Positions 9,133 to 17,836 of a stretch of DNA of 64,000 bases are shown here, piece by piece. Each line of letters starts with the position of its first letter. Positions within the stretch are counted from its first letter, which is position 1. The stretch is taken from positions 7,785,961-7,849,960 of the forward strand of contig NZ_JH993797.1 in the NCBI RefSeq assembly GCF_000316115.1, in the 5' to 3' direction. The position numbers were made by a program, and so were the translations under genes. A model generated the notes under the pieces. The model was not told the DNA's origin. It worked only from the letters and a program-made list of their open reading frames with translations, and did no database searches. Origin of the DNA: Leptolyngbya sp. PCC 7375 (GTDB lineage Bacteria; Cyanobacteriota; Cyanobacteriia; Phormidesmidales; Phormidesmidaceae).

Positions 9133-9158
9133 AAGCCCCCAATTTTGGGGGCTTTGAG
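9133..9158 (+). terminator. hairpin downstream of XPB helicase
   Basis: Perfect 12-bp inverted repeat CAAAGCCCCCAA / TTGGGGGCTTTG with almost no loop, 65 bases after the helicase stop. There is no strong T-run after it, so it is a possible rather than certain rho-independent terminator. Confidence 0.45.
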
Positions 9159-9284
9159 TCGAGTCTCCTCCAGAATATAGCCCAAGGGGCATTCAAGAAA
9201 GGGGGACGGAAGGGGGCCTCGGTATATGGAGCCTAATTTGGATAACCTACTTAAAAGCGGTTTTATCCATGGGCAATCAAGGCT

Positions 9285-9322
9285 CTAAAATTCCACTTCG
9301 TTTTCAGCAAGTGGAATTTTAG
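9285..9322. repeat. 14-bp perfect inverted repeat upstream of toxin-antitoxin genes
   Basis: CTAAAATTCCACTT (9285-9298) and its exact complement AAGTGGAATTTTAG (9309-9322) are separated by 10 bases. The surrounding 9159-9420 holds no gene. The hairpin lies about 100 bases before the antitoxin start and could be a terminator reading rightward, a 5' leader structure or an operator. Confidence 0.6.
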
Positions 9323-9357
9323 CCCAAAAACTCTGCTTCAATGAGTCAGTTCGTTGC

Positions 9358-9375
9358 GAATATTTCGAATATTTC
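9358..9375 (+). promoter_or_regulatory. tandem GAATATTTC repeat before antitoxin gene
   Basis: GAATATTTC occurs twice back to back at 9358-9366 and 9367-9375, about 45 bases before the antitoxin ATG. Toxin-antitoxin operons are usually repressed by their own antitoxin, which here has a DNA-binding helix-turn-helix, so a tandem repeat in the promoter is a candidate operator. This is inference from position. Confidence 0.35.
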
Positions 9376-9420
9376 CTACACTGGGTCGTAAGACGTTAGC
9401 CCTAATGGAGGGCTTAACCT

Positions 9421-9876
9421 ATGGCTAGTTTGCCTTACACTGCCTATATTCCCCAGAATGATGATGCGCAGCTTTCTAAGGAAAGTAGTCGCATCCTTGC
9501 TGCCCATGTTAATGGCACAACACCTAATCTCAAAGTGGTGGAGCAGGATGGGACTGAGCAAACGGTATCTATACCGGCTGCGGCCTATAGGCTGCTGGTA
9601 GATGTGCTTACCCAAATGGCCCAGGGCAATGCGGTTACGTTAATTCCTATCCATGCTGAGCTGACTACCCAAGAGGCAGCTGACTTGTTAAATGTCTCGC
9701 GGCCTTATCTGATTAAGCAGATTGAGTCTGGTGCGATTCCCCATCATAAAGTAGGGCGTCATCGCCGAATTCGGTTTAATGATTTGATGGCTTACAAGCA
9801 ACAGGTAGATGAGCAAAGTGCTAAGGCATTAGATGAGATGGTGGCGCTGTCAGAAGATATGGGTCTGTATGATTGA
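9421..9876 (+). CDS. excisionase-family HTH antitoxin
   Basis: A 151-residue protein. Residues 80-130 form an excisionase/MerR-type helix-turn-helix (LTTQEAADLLNVSRPYLIKQ, then GAIPHHKVGRHRRIRF) that binds DNA. The N-terminal 75 residues are predicted to bind the toxin or dimerise. The downstream PIN-domain gene overlaps it by one base (TGATG). This two-gene arrangement is a known type II toxin-antitoxin configuration in cyanobacteria; the antitoxin would neutralise the PIN nuclease and repress the operon. Confidence 0.8.
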   Translation: MASLPYTAYIPQNDDAQLSKESSRILAAHVNGTTPNLKVVEQDGTEQTVSIPAAAYRLLVDVLTQMAQGNAVTLIPIHAELTTQEAADLLNVSRPYLIKQIESGAIPHHKVGRHRRIRFNDLMAYKQQVDEQSAKALDEMVALSEDMGLYD

Positions 9877-10478
9877 TGGCCAGGGGGTTAACGGTTCTGT
9901 ATGATGCCTGTGTTTTTTATCCCAGTCATTTGCGGGATATTTTGATGCAGCTGGCAACAACGGGGCTTTTTGCGGCTAAGTGGACAGAGCAGATTCATGA
10001 TGAATGGACGCGCAACCTACTGCAAAATCGTGCTGATATTGATGCTGATAAGTTAAAAAACTTGAGAAAGCTAATCAATCAGAGTATTCCCGACTGTTTG
10101 GCAACAGGTTTTGAGTACATTATTTCGTCGCTGGAGTTACCAGACCCTGATGATCAACATGTGTTAGCTGCTGCCATTACAGCCAATGTGGATATTTTAG
10201 TTACTTTCAATCTCAAAGACTTTCCCAGCTCATTACTAGCCCAGCATGGGATTGAGGTTCAGCATCCTGATGACTTTATCGCTGATTTACTGGATTTGAA
10301 ACCGTTACAGGTGATACAAGCAGTACAGACGATTCAGAACCGTTTGAAAAGTCCACCCGTTAGTTTTGATGAATATCTAGAGATTTTGCTAAGACAGGGA
10401 TTGCCGATAACCGTCTCAATGCTAAGTCAGTTTAGGGGTAAGCGTCCCCTGAGCGGAGTCGAAGGGGATGCTGACTGA
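9876..10478 (+). CDS. PIN-domain toxin (VapC-like ribonuclease)
   Basis: About 200 residues. The first acidic residue is in VLYDACVFYPSHLRD, further acidic residues in LPDPDDQHVLAAAI, and the last block is VDILVTFNLKDFP: the order expected of PIN-domain ribonucleases. I take the ATG at 9876, overlapping the antitoxin stop by one base, rather than the TTG at 9873. The C-terminal 60 residues beyond the PIN core (LKPLQVIQAVQTIQNRLK) are typical of the longer PIN toxins paired with excisionase-like antitoxins. The predicted activity is RNA cleavage held in check by the upstream protein. Confidence 0.8.
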   Translation: MARGLTVLYDACVFYPSHLRDILMQLATTGLFAAKWTEQIHDEWTRNLLQNRADIDADKLKNLRKLINQSIPDCLATGFEYIISSLELPDPDDQHVLAAAITANVDILVTFNLKDFPSSLLAQHGIEVQHPDDFIADLLDLKPLQVIQAVQTIQNRLKSPPVSFDEYLEILLRQGLPITVSMLSQFRGKRPLSGVEGDAD

Positions 10479-10689
10479 AGGTGTTGGCTTCGACTTCGCT
10501 CAGCCAACGGTATCGGTGGGACAGTTACGTTTAGGGAGTATAACGGTTAAGGATTTGGCCTAAGTCGACTCCACACTTCCTCTGCACTTCAACCTCCCTA
10601 CCTTCCCTGCTCCCCCTCCCCCCTGCTCTCCCTTCCTCCCCACTACAGATCTGCTATAACGAAGACGGCAACTAAGCGGGTGAGCAAAG

Positions 10690-13600
10690 ATGACACCAGA
10701 GGAAGGCTATCGGGAAGCAGAACGGCGGATTGAGGTGGCTCGTCAGGAGGGGGTGACGGAGCTGGATTTGAGTAATCTGGCGTTGACGGAGGTGCCTGAG
10801 TCGATTGGTCAGCTTACTCAGTTGGAAAAGCTTAATCTCGGTGGATGGCGTGAAGAATCTAAAAATCAATTGACGGGATTGCCGGATGCGATCTCAAATC
10901 TTATCCAGTTACAAGATCTGAATCTCTCCTATAACCAATTGACAGAATTACCGGATACGAGTGACTCTTTTAGTCAGCTAAAAAAACTAGATCTCTCATT
11001 CAACCATTTGGCCGAACTATCAATAAATATAGTACACCTGAACCAGCTAAAAGAACTAGATCTCTCTAAGAATCAATTAACCGAGCTGTCAACAGAAATT
11101 GCATCTCTAAAACACCTGCAAACACTTAATCTATGGACTAATCAATTAAGTTCACTACCCAATAGTTTTAATGAACTTACCCAACTGCAAGAATTGAATC
11201 TTGGGCATAATAAATTCACCCAATTTCCTCAGAGCATACAATCTCTAGCAATGTTAAAAAAGCTTTGGATATGGGGAAATGAAATATCCATAATACCTCC
11301 ATGGATTGGAAATCTACGATCGCTTGAGGTTTTAAGTGTCCACACAAATAAACTAACTGGCCTACCAGATTCAATCGGGGTCTTAAAAAAATTAAGAGTC
11401 TTCCACCCAGGCTGGGAGTTTAATAATACTAATTCATTTGTTGATATTCCTAAATGCATATGCTATCTAAGTCAACTTGAAGAGCTTAATGCTTGTGGAC
11501 TAGGCTTAGAATCACTTCCTAATTGTTTTAGTGATTTGAATAGCTTAAGCACTCTCTCGCTATCTGACAATAATCTAATTGATATACCAATATTAATAAG
11601 CCAACTCGAGCATTTAGTAGACATTAGTCTTGGTGAAAATCCTCTTGCCCCTGATCTGGCCGCTGCTTATGAGCAAGGTACTGAAGAAGTCATGCAGTAT
11701 TTACGGGCTAGAACTGACGGAGAGAGAATACTGAATGAGGCAAAGCTGATTTTAGTGGGTGAAGGTGAGGTAGGAAAGAGTTGTTTATTAGGAGCATTAC
11801 GCGGTGATAAATGGTTAGATAGTCGTCCTACAACTCATGGAATAGAGATTAAGTCTGTGCTTGTCAACTCATCTGATAACAGAACAGAAATTACTCTTAA
11901 TGGTTGGGATTTTGGTGGGCAACGAGTTTATCGTCCCACCCATCAACTATTTTTCAGCCCCTCCGCAGTCTATCTAGTCGTGTGGAAACCACGGGAAGGG
12001 CCACAGCAAGGCTTTGTCAAAGAATGGATTACCCTAATCAAACACCGAGAACCCGATGCCAAAGTACTGGTAGTAGCAACCCACGGTGGTCCTGGGCAGC
12101 GTCAGCCAGATATTGACCGCCAGGAACTGATTGATTTGTTTGGCGAAGAAACAGTTTTAGGCTTCCACTATATCGATAGCAAAACTGGTAAAGGTATTGA
12201 CGAACTGAGGAAAGCCATTGGTGAAGTCGCGGCTACTCTCCCCGGCATGGGTCGCCTCGTACCCACAAAATGGCAAGAAGTTCGAAAACTTCTGGAAGAG
12301 ACTGGCAATACCCATATGCGCTACCAAGACGTCCTTGCCCTCTGCGAAGAACAAGGTCTAGAAGGCTTTGCCGCCGAACTCTTTGTCCGCGTCTCCCATA
12401 CCCTCGGCTACCTAATCCACTACCACTACGACACCGTCCTCAAAGACATCGTTATCCTCAAACCCGACTGGCTAGCCAAAGCCATCAGCTTTGTCTTCGA
12501 CGACGAAACTACCCGCAGCAACAACGGCCTGGTTGAGTTCGCCCACCTCAGCCACCTCTGGAGCCATCCCCCCTTTGCAGACGAAACCGGCTACCCCAAA
12601 GAACTCCATCCTATCTTTCTAAAACTGATGGAACGCTTTGATCTATCCTATAAAGTCGTTCTCGACCCTGCCTCACCAGAATCCAGCAACACTCACCTAA
12701 TCGCTCAACTAGTCGATGACAACCGCCCAGATGAATTGCCCGCCTGGGGGAAACAACCTGAAGAAGGCGATAATCAGCAAGTGCAAATTTGTCGCATTGT
12801 TGATGAAAGTGGTCAACTGGCTAATGCAGAAGGCTTGTTTTATCAACTCATCGTTCGTTTGCATAAGTATTCATTAGGACGCAACAACTACGAAAACAGC
12901 ATCCATTGGCAACGAGGTTTAATGCTGGATAACGATTACAACGGTAGAGCCTTTCTGGAACACATCGGCACCAATGTCAAAATCACAGTCCGAGCAGCCT
13001 ATCCTGAATTCTTCCTCTATGAACTAACAAAAGACGTGAAATGGTTAGTTGAGAAGTTTTGGGAAGGGCTACGATGTGAAGTTATGGTGCCGTGCATTGA
13101 GCCCTGCGGCAAAGAACAGCCAGGGACCGGGCTTTTTGAAGTACAAAAACTGATTGAAAGTAAGCGGCAGGGAATGCCAAAGTTCCCTTGCATGATTTCT
13201 GGCTGTAATCAGTGGCTAGATATTGATGAGCTAATGCGCAACGCGCCAGCTTCACGCAAGGCTCCTGCCGAAAAGATACTGGCTGGAGAGCTAGAAGGTT
13301 TTAAAGATAGGCTGGACAGCATTCACAGCGAGATACGAGTGCTCGGTAGTCAGGAGCAGCAACGATTCCAACAGCTGGATGAAAATGATCGACGTATCCT
13401 TAGTCAGACAGATGAGCGGTTTGCCATCTTAATGCAAATGCTCACCGACGAGGCCAAAGACGGTCCTCGGCTATTCAGCTTTAAGCCCCTTGACCCAGGC
13501 TTTTTCGACCGTCCCAAATGGGTCAGCGAAAAGTTCCAACTCACCCTCTGGTGCGAACACTCCCGCCAACCATTGCCCATCCTTAATGACGGCAACCAAC

Positions 13601-14004
13601 AGGGCGTCTACGAACTCGAACTCAACCGCGAATGGTTCACCAAAGCCGTCCCCTACTTCAAACTCCTCACTGGCACCCTCAGCCTGGTCCTCCCCGTCGC
13701 CGCATCCACCACCCAATTTATGCTCGACGATGCCACCTACAAAGGCATCCAAGAAGAGCTGGACCTGGGCCAAAAAAGCCTGGAGTTTGGCATCAAGAGC
13801 AGCGATATTACCGTAGACTGGCAAACCAAACGAGACTCCGCCGAGTTTGAGCAGGGAGACGCCATCCGTGCCCAGGGCGCTATGCTGCGAGAACTCCACG
13901 GATTTCTCAAAGAAAAAGATCCTAGCTTTGGCGGGTTAGTGCAGGTACAAAACAAACGTCGTGAGTTTTTATGGGTGCATCCCCAGTTTGTTGATGAATA
14001 TTAA
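10690..14004 (+). CDS. Roco protein (LRR-Roc-COR GTPase)
   Basis: A 1104-residue protein. Residues 20-330 are about a dozen leucine-rich repeats (LTELPDTSDSFSQLKKLDLS, LQTLNLWTNQLSSLP). A Roc GTPase follows: P-loop GEGEVGKS near 357, THGIEI near 380, GWDFGGQ near 404, and VATHGG near 462 in place of the NKxD base-recognition motif. A COR domain follows (DVLALCEEQGLEGFA, then IHYHYDTVLKDIVILKPDWL). The C-terminal 200 residues include a coiled coil (IHSEIRVLGSQEQQRFQQL) and a distinct globular tail. There is no protein kinase domain, as is usual for bacterial Roco proteins. The role is GTP-dependent signalling; partners are unknown. Base composition shifts between the AT-rich repeat region and the more GC-rich COR part. 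Confidence 0.88.
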   Translation: MTPEEGYREAERRIEVARQEGVTELDLSNLALTEVPESIGQLTQLEKLNLGGWREESKNQLTGLPDAISNLIQLQDLNLSYNQLTELPDTSDSFSQLKKLDLSFNHLAELSINIVHLNQLKELDLSKNQLTELSTEIASLKHLQTLNLWTNQLSSLPNSFNELTQLQELNLGHNKFTQFPQSIQSLAMLKKLWIWGNEISIIPPWIGNLRSLEVLSVHTNKLTGLPDSIGVLKKLRVFHPGWEFNNTNSFVDIPKCICYLSQLEELNACGLGLESLPNCFSDLNSLSTLSLSDNNLIDIPILISQLEHLVDISLGENPLAPDLAAAYEQGTEEVMQYLRARTDGERILNEAKLILVGEGEVGKSCLLGALRGDKWLDSRPTTHGIEIKSVLVNSSDNRTEITLNGWDFGGQRVYRPTHQLFFSPSAVYLVVWKPREGPQQGFVKEWITLIKHREPDAKVLVVATHGGPGQRQPDIDRQELIDLFGEETVLGFHYIDSKTGKGIDELRKAIGEVAATLPGMGRLVPTKWQEVRKLLEETGNTHMRYQDVLALCEEQGLEGFAAELFVRVSHTLGYLIHYHYDTVLKDIVILKPDWLAKAISFVFDDETTRSNNGLVEFAHLSHLWSHPPFADETGYPKELHPIFLKLMERFDLSYKVVLDPASPESSNTHLIAQLVDDNRPDELPAWGKQPEEGDNQQVQICRIVDESGQLANAEGLFYQLIVRLHKYSLGRNNYENSIHWQRGLMLDNDYNGRAFLEHIGTNVKITVRAAYPEFFLYELTKDVKWLVEKFWEGLRCEVMVPCIEPCGKEQPGTGLFEVQKLIESKRQGMPKFPCMISGCNQWLDIDELMRNAPASRKAPAEKILAGELEGFKDRLDSIHSEIRVLGSQEQQRFQQLDENDRRILSQTDERFAILMQMLTDEAKDGPRLFSFKPLDPGFFDRPKWVSEKFQLTLWCEHSRQPLPILNDGNQQGVYELELNREWFTKAVPYFKLLTGTLSLVLPVAASTTQFMLDDATYKGIQEELDLGQKSLEFGIKSSDITVDWQTKRDSAEFEQGDAIRAQGAMLRELHGFLKEKDPSFGGLVQVQNKRREFLWVHPQFVDEY

Positions 14005-14027
14005 AGGGATAACTTTTTCCCCTACAG

Positions 14028-14369
14028 GGCTACGGTGTACACACATCTCGGAGATTGAACTGGAAAATGGCTCTAATTCCTAGATCTTGCACTAAGTTGG
14101 TGGTGAAGCTAAATCCCACGCCAGGTTCAAAACCCAGCGCTAATTGAGGGCTGTCGCTATAGGCGCAAGACTTCTCGCAGAGTAGCGACAAGATAGGCTG
14201 TTAAGCTCTGTGCATAAGCTTTCACCGATCTCTTAACCCCTTTAGTGGGTTTTGATCCAGCTAGCCTTGCGACTTTGAGTCCAAGGTGGGTTGATGCTTC
14301 CCAGCCAGGTGCAAGATATTAGTAACTCCTGTCTTGCTCCACTCTGCGACTTGTGTGTACACCCTAGCC
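14028..14369. mobile_element. MITE-like element with GGCTACGGTGTACACACA ends (342 bp)
   Basis: The left end GGCTACGGTGTACACACA (14028-14045) is matched in inverse by TGTGTGTACACCCTAGCC (14352-14369), 17 of 18 bases. The interior has no long ORF. The flank CCTACAG or TACAG is found on both sides once the second element at 14373-14618 is removed, suggesting a 5-7-bp target duplication. Ends resemble those of the other MITE family but the interior differs. Confidence 0.7.
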
Positions 14370-14372
14370 TAC

Positions 14373-14618
14373 CTACGGTGTATACACATCTAGAAGATAA
14401 TGTCCCAAAAAGTATACCTGGCCTGGAATTGCTCCACTCTGCGAGAAGCCGCTTTGGCGTCTACATCCTAAATCTTTCTCCCTGGGGGCGAAGGACTTTG
14501 AGGCCAGGCCCCCCTTCTCCCTCAGGGAGTAAGGGGTTGGGGGATGTAGAGCTTGCTCTTCTCGCAGAGTGGGCTCGAGATTTGGAGCAACTCTCCGACT
14601 TATGTATACACAGTAGCC
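14373..14618. mobile_element. MITE-like element, copy 2 (246 bp, 9-bp target duplication)
   Basis: Same family as 3184-3402: ends CTACGGTGTATACA ... TGTATACACAGTAG, with the shared central block. The direct repeat CTAGCCTAC flanks it at 14364-14372 and 14619-14627. It has inserted across the right terminus of the neighbouring 342-bp element, so it is younger. About 27 bases are present here and absent from copy 1. Confidence 0.85.
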
Positions 14619-14627
14619 CTAGCCTAC

Positions 14628-14916
14628 AGAGAGGGGCGACGGGGGTGGGTTGGCTGATAGTGTTACTTCAAGCAACTGCCTAATAGCGAGGTAGGCTGCT
14701 CAGGGCTTTCCTCCCTGAAACCCTCCTATTCGTGGGGCCTCAACGCCCCACACCCCTGCAAAAATAGGCACCATATCCCTTTTAGGCGGTTTTAGGTGCT
14801 CGGCGAGGTATTACGCTGCTCCGCATCCGCTCCACACCGTAAAAGAGAAGTTATCTCATTTTCGAAAAACTAACCCATCTGCAAATGCACCAGCCAGCCC
14901 ACCCTTGGGCATTCTC
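14628..14916. other. intergenic stretch with one GC-rich hairpin
   Basis: No gene seen. It holds the inverted repeat GTGGGGC / GCCCCAC (14732-14738, 14745-14751), a possible terminator for either the Roco gene or, on the other strand, the ammonium-sensor kinase gene that ends at 14917. Nothing else recognised. Confidence 0.4.
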
Positions 14917-17529
14917 TTAAACAGTTGAAGCAGGTAACGGAATTTCGATGACAAAGGTAGTTTCCTTTCCTGTTGTCGTATAAATCTTTCCGTGATGCTG
15001 GTTGACGATGATTTGATGGGTTGTCGCCAGACCTAAGCCAGTCCCTTCACCGACGGGTTTGGTGGTAAAAAATGGGTTAAAGATATTGGATTTAATTTCT
15101 GGAGGAATACCTGGTCCGTTGTTCTTTATAGTAATGGTGACAAGTTGATCGGTAGCATGGGTTGCGATCGCAATTTTAGGTTGAGTACAGGCAGGCATCG
15201 TTACGGCATCCACCGCATTGGTCAAAACATTGAGAAATGCCTGGTTTAAACTTCTGGCATAGCATGGCACTTTAGGTAGCTGCCCATAGTGGCGTTCGAT
15301 AACAACGGGCGTATGGGCTGAGTCTAGACGATGGGTTAAAAGCAGTAATGCATTTTCTAACCCCGCATGGAGATCGACGGCTTTGAAATCCGCTTTGTCT
15401 TGATGTGCAAAGGTTTGCAGTGATTTTATAATGGTACCAATACGTTCTGCACCAACCTGCATAGAATTAATTAGCTTTGGAAAATCATCTAGCAAAAAAT
15501 CAATTTCTTGATCGTCAATAACAGATTGAGTCTGTAGTTGAGTCTGGGTCTGGGGTGGTAAGGCTTGGCATCCCTGGCGATAAAGGGACACCAACTGGAT
15601 CAAATTCTGCGCATAGTCAGCGGCATGGGATAGATTACCCTGAATGAAGGTTGCCGGATTATTAATCTCGTGGGCCATGCCAGCTACCAATTGCCCCAAG
15701 CCTGCCATTTTCTCGCTGTGCACTAACTGGACCTGGGTTTGTTTCAGTTTATTCAGGGTTTTAGTCAGTTCGATAGTCTTATTTCGTTCGCGTTGTTCAG
15801 AACAGCGTAGTTCAGCCTCGGCCACCTTGCGCGCTGTGATGTCACGAATCATGATGGTATAAAAAAGATCGTCAAAAACCTGGGTCTGGGTAACGGTTAT
15901 TTCAAGGGGAAATAAATGCCCTTCAATATGTCTCCCTAAAATTTCATGGGGTTGTTGACTTTCGCTGGTTAGCTGTAGTAATCGTTTGAGACAGACTACT
16001 TTATTGTCCCAGTCACAGTTTTCCAAATAGACAAAGTGTGAAAAATTGTGTCCAATCATCTCTGACTTAGAGTTGCCAAAGATACGCTCAACTGAAGGGT
16101 TTGTGGTTTGAATCAGAAGCTGATCAACAGAAACGGATAAAATCCCTTCACCCGCTGTTTCAAAAATTGCTTCTGTTTTTTCAATTGCTTTTTCTAATGT
16201 TGTGACTACCTGAAAATACCACTGGGACAGTTGCCCTTCTTCATAAAAGGTATCGACTGGTATGCGTCGCGTTCGTTTACCCGTGCGTGCATGGTGACTG
16301 ATGGTTGTGTAGAAATCTTGTAATGGGTTTCTAGCCTGGTGTTCAGTGATATTAAGTCCCACATACTCTTGCCGAGACGTAACTCTGAGGGCAAAGCAAC
16401 GATCCAAAAGTACCAGAGCCAATAGTGTTGCTGTAAAGCTCCATAGGCCACAGGCCAGGATGCCAGACACTTGAACTTTAAGCTGCTCTAGTGGGCTAAG
16501 ACCTGTGTTGAGAATTACCGGATCCGCAAAAATAGCGACGGCTAAGGTGCCCCATATACCGGCCCCTAGATGGACGGGAATTGCGCCAACGGCGTCATCA
16601 ATATGCCAGTGCTCCATCAGTTTAGTGAGCCATAACATGCACAAACTGCCGACGCCGCCAATCAGAAGAGATTCAGCTGTGGATACAGCGTGACAGTTGG
16701 CCGTAATCGCGACTAGCCCTGCCAGGGCTCCGTTCATGGTTGTACTGACGGTCAGGGTTTTTTGGCGAATGAGGGCGATGAGTATGGGGGTAACTATGCC
16801 AGCGGCCCCGGCTAATAGGGTATGGGTCAAAATGTTGGGAACATTATCATTCAATGCCAGGGCACTGCCCCCATTGAAGCCGAACCAGCCAAACCAGAGC
16901 AGCATTGTGCCGAGAAACGAAAGGGGAAAGTCGGAACCTGAGATACTCTGGTGCGATCGCTTTTTGGAAAACCGGCCTAAGCGGGGGCCAATAAATAAAA
17001 TAGTTGCCAGGGCGCTCCACCCCCCCACACTGTGCACCACGGTGGAACCCGCAAAATCAATAAAGCCTTGCTGTCCCAACCATCCCAGCATTTCTCCCTG
17101 GAACAATCCATTCCAACTCCAGTGACCAAATAGGGGATAGATCAGACCTGAAATAATTACGGAGATAGCAATGTAACCTTTGAAACTAATCCGTTCAGCG
17201 GCTGCCCCCGACAAAATCGTCACAGCTGTGCTACAAAACATAGCCTGGAAGAGGAAAAATGCATTAAACCAGGCAGATAATTGTTCTAGGGGTGGCCAGT
17301 AGCTATTGTTACCTAACCATCCACCGTAGGATTGGCCAAACATGAGACCATAACCAATGGTCCAGAAAATGAGGACTGAGACACTGAGATCAGCAATATT
17401 TTTAATAACAACATTAATGCTATTTTTACGACGAGTTGCTCCGGCTTCCAGGCATAGAAACCCTGCTTGCATTAAAAAAACCAGACCAGCGCTGCACACC
17501 AGCCACAATATATCTATTTTGCCGTGCAT
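14917..17529 (-). CDS. ammonium transporter (Amt)-histidine kinase fusion
   Basis: An 870-residue membrane sensor. Residues 1-400 are a full Amt/Rh channel with about 11 membrane segments. The FIDFAGSTVVH block gives the conserved Asp and first pore His; DDAVGAIPVHLGAG gives the second His; LFQAMF, AAAERISF and FGFNGGSAL are also Amt hallmarks. A PAS domain follows (IFETAGEGILSVSVDQ, about 445-565), a coiled coil, the phospho-acceptor motif GMAHEINNP with His near 620, and an HATPase domain with NNGPGIPPEI and GEGTGLGLATTH. Amt-kinase fusions are known, one studied in an anammox bacterium; they sense ammonium. No response regulator is adjacent. The start is ATG 17529, directly before the first membrane segment. 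Confidence 0.92.
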   Translation of the reverse strand: MHGKIDILWLVCSAGLVFLMQAGFLCLEAGATRRKNSINVVIKNIADLSVSVLIFWTIGYGLMFGQSYGGWLGNNSYWPPLEQLSAWFNAFFLFQAMFCSTAVTILSGAAAERISFKGYIAISVIISGLIYPLFGHWSWNGLFQGEMLGWLGQQGFIDFAGSTVVHSVGGWSALATILFIGPRLGRFSKKRSHQSISGSDFPLSFLGTMLLWFGWFGFNGGSALALNDNVPNILTHTLLAGAAGIVTPILIALIRQKTLTVSTTMNGALAGLVAITANCHAVSTAESLLIGGVGSLCMLWLTKLMEHWHIDDAVGAIPVHLGAGIWGTLAVAIFADPVILNTGLSPLEQLKVQVSGILACGLWSFTATLLALVLLDRCFALRVTSRQEYVGLNITEHQARNPLQDFYTTISHHARTGKRTRRIPVDTFYEEGQLSQWYFQVVTTLEKAIEKTEAIFETAGEGILSVSVDQLLIQTTNPSVERIFGNSKSEMIGHNFSHFVYLENCDWDNKVVCLKRLLQLTSESQQPHEILGRHIEGHLFPLEITVTQTQVFDDLFYTIMIRDITARKVAEAELRCSEQRERNKTIELTKTLNKLKQTQVQLVHSEKMAGLGQLVAGMAHEINNPATFIQGNLSHAADYAQNLIQLVSLYRQGCQALPPQTQTQLQTQSVIDDQEIDFLLDDFPKLINSMQVGAERIGTIIKSLQTFAHQDKADFKAVDLHAGLENALLLLTHRLDSAHTPVVIERHYGQLPKVPCYARSLNQAFLNVLTNAVDAVTMPACTQPKIAIATHATDQLVTITIKNNGPGIPPEIKSNIFNPFFTTKPVGEGTGLGLATTHQIIVNQHHGKIYTTTGKETTFVIEIPLPASTV

Positions 17530-17836
17530 TTAATCAGTCAATAAAGAAATATAGCTTTGGTTGATTTGAGCAGATGCAACGTTTGGGAATATTCAGTGTC
17601 AGTGTTAATGCAACGACAGACAGACGCAAATGCATCTTGAGTTTGATTGCAATATGACTTGCATCTCATCCTATCTGTGATTTACATCAATATACCGTAT
17701 ACAAATTGTACGCTAGGTACTCAAATGCCGATAGTCTAGCGAAACTTGAGCCCATAAATTTCAGTACCGTCAACCCAGTAGTGTAATTTTTGGCACTACC
17801 TGTTCTAGTCCGGCCCACAAGCTCACAAAACACAAC
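17530..17836. other. promoter region of the Amt-kinase gene and downstream of GGT
   Basis: About 307 bases with no gene. GTA/TAC half-sites around 17697-17720 are spaced 9 and 7 bases apart, not the 8 required for a canonical NtcA box. The minus-strand promoter of the kinase should lie just upstream of 17529. Confidence 0.4.

Noticed and set aside
10580..10645. Pyrimidine-rich stretch before the Roco gene
   Set aside because: Low-complexity C/T composition without repeat units or pairing; probably not a feature.
17697..17720. Possible NtcA site before the Amt-kinase gene
   Set aside because: GTA and TAC half-sites are 9 and 7 bases apart; canonical NtcA sites need 8.
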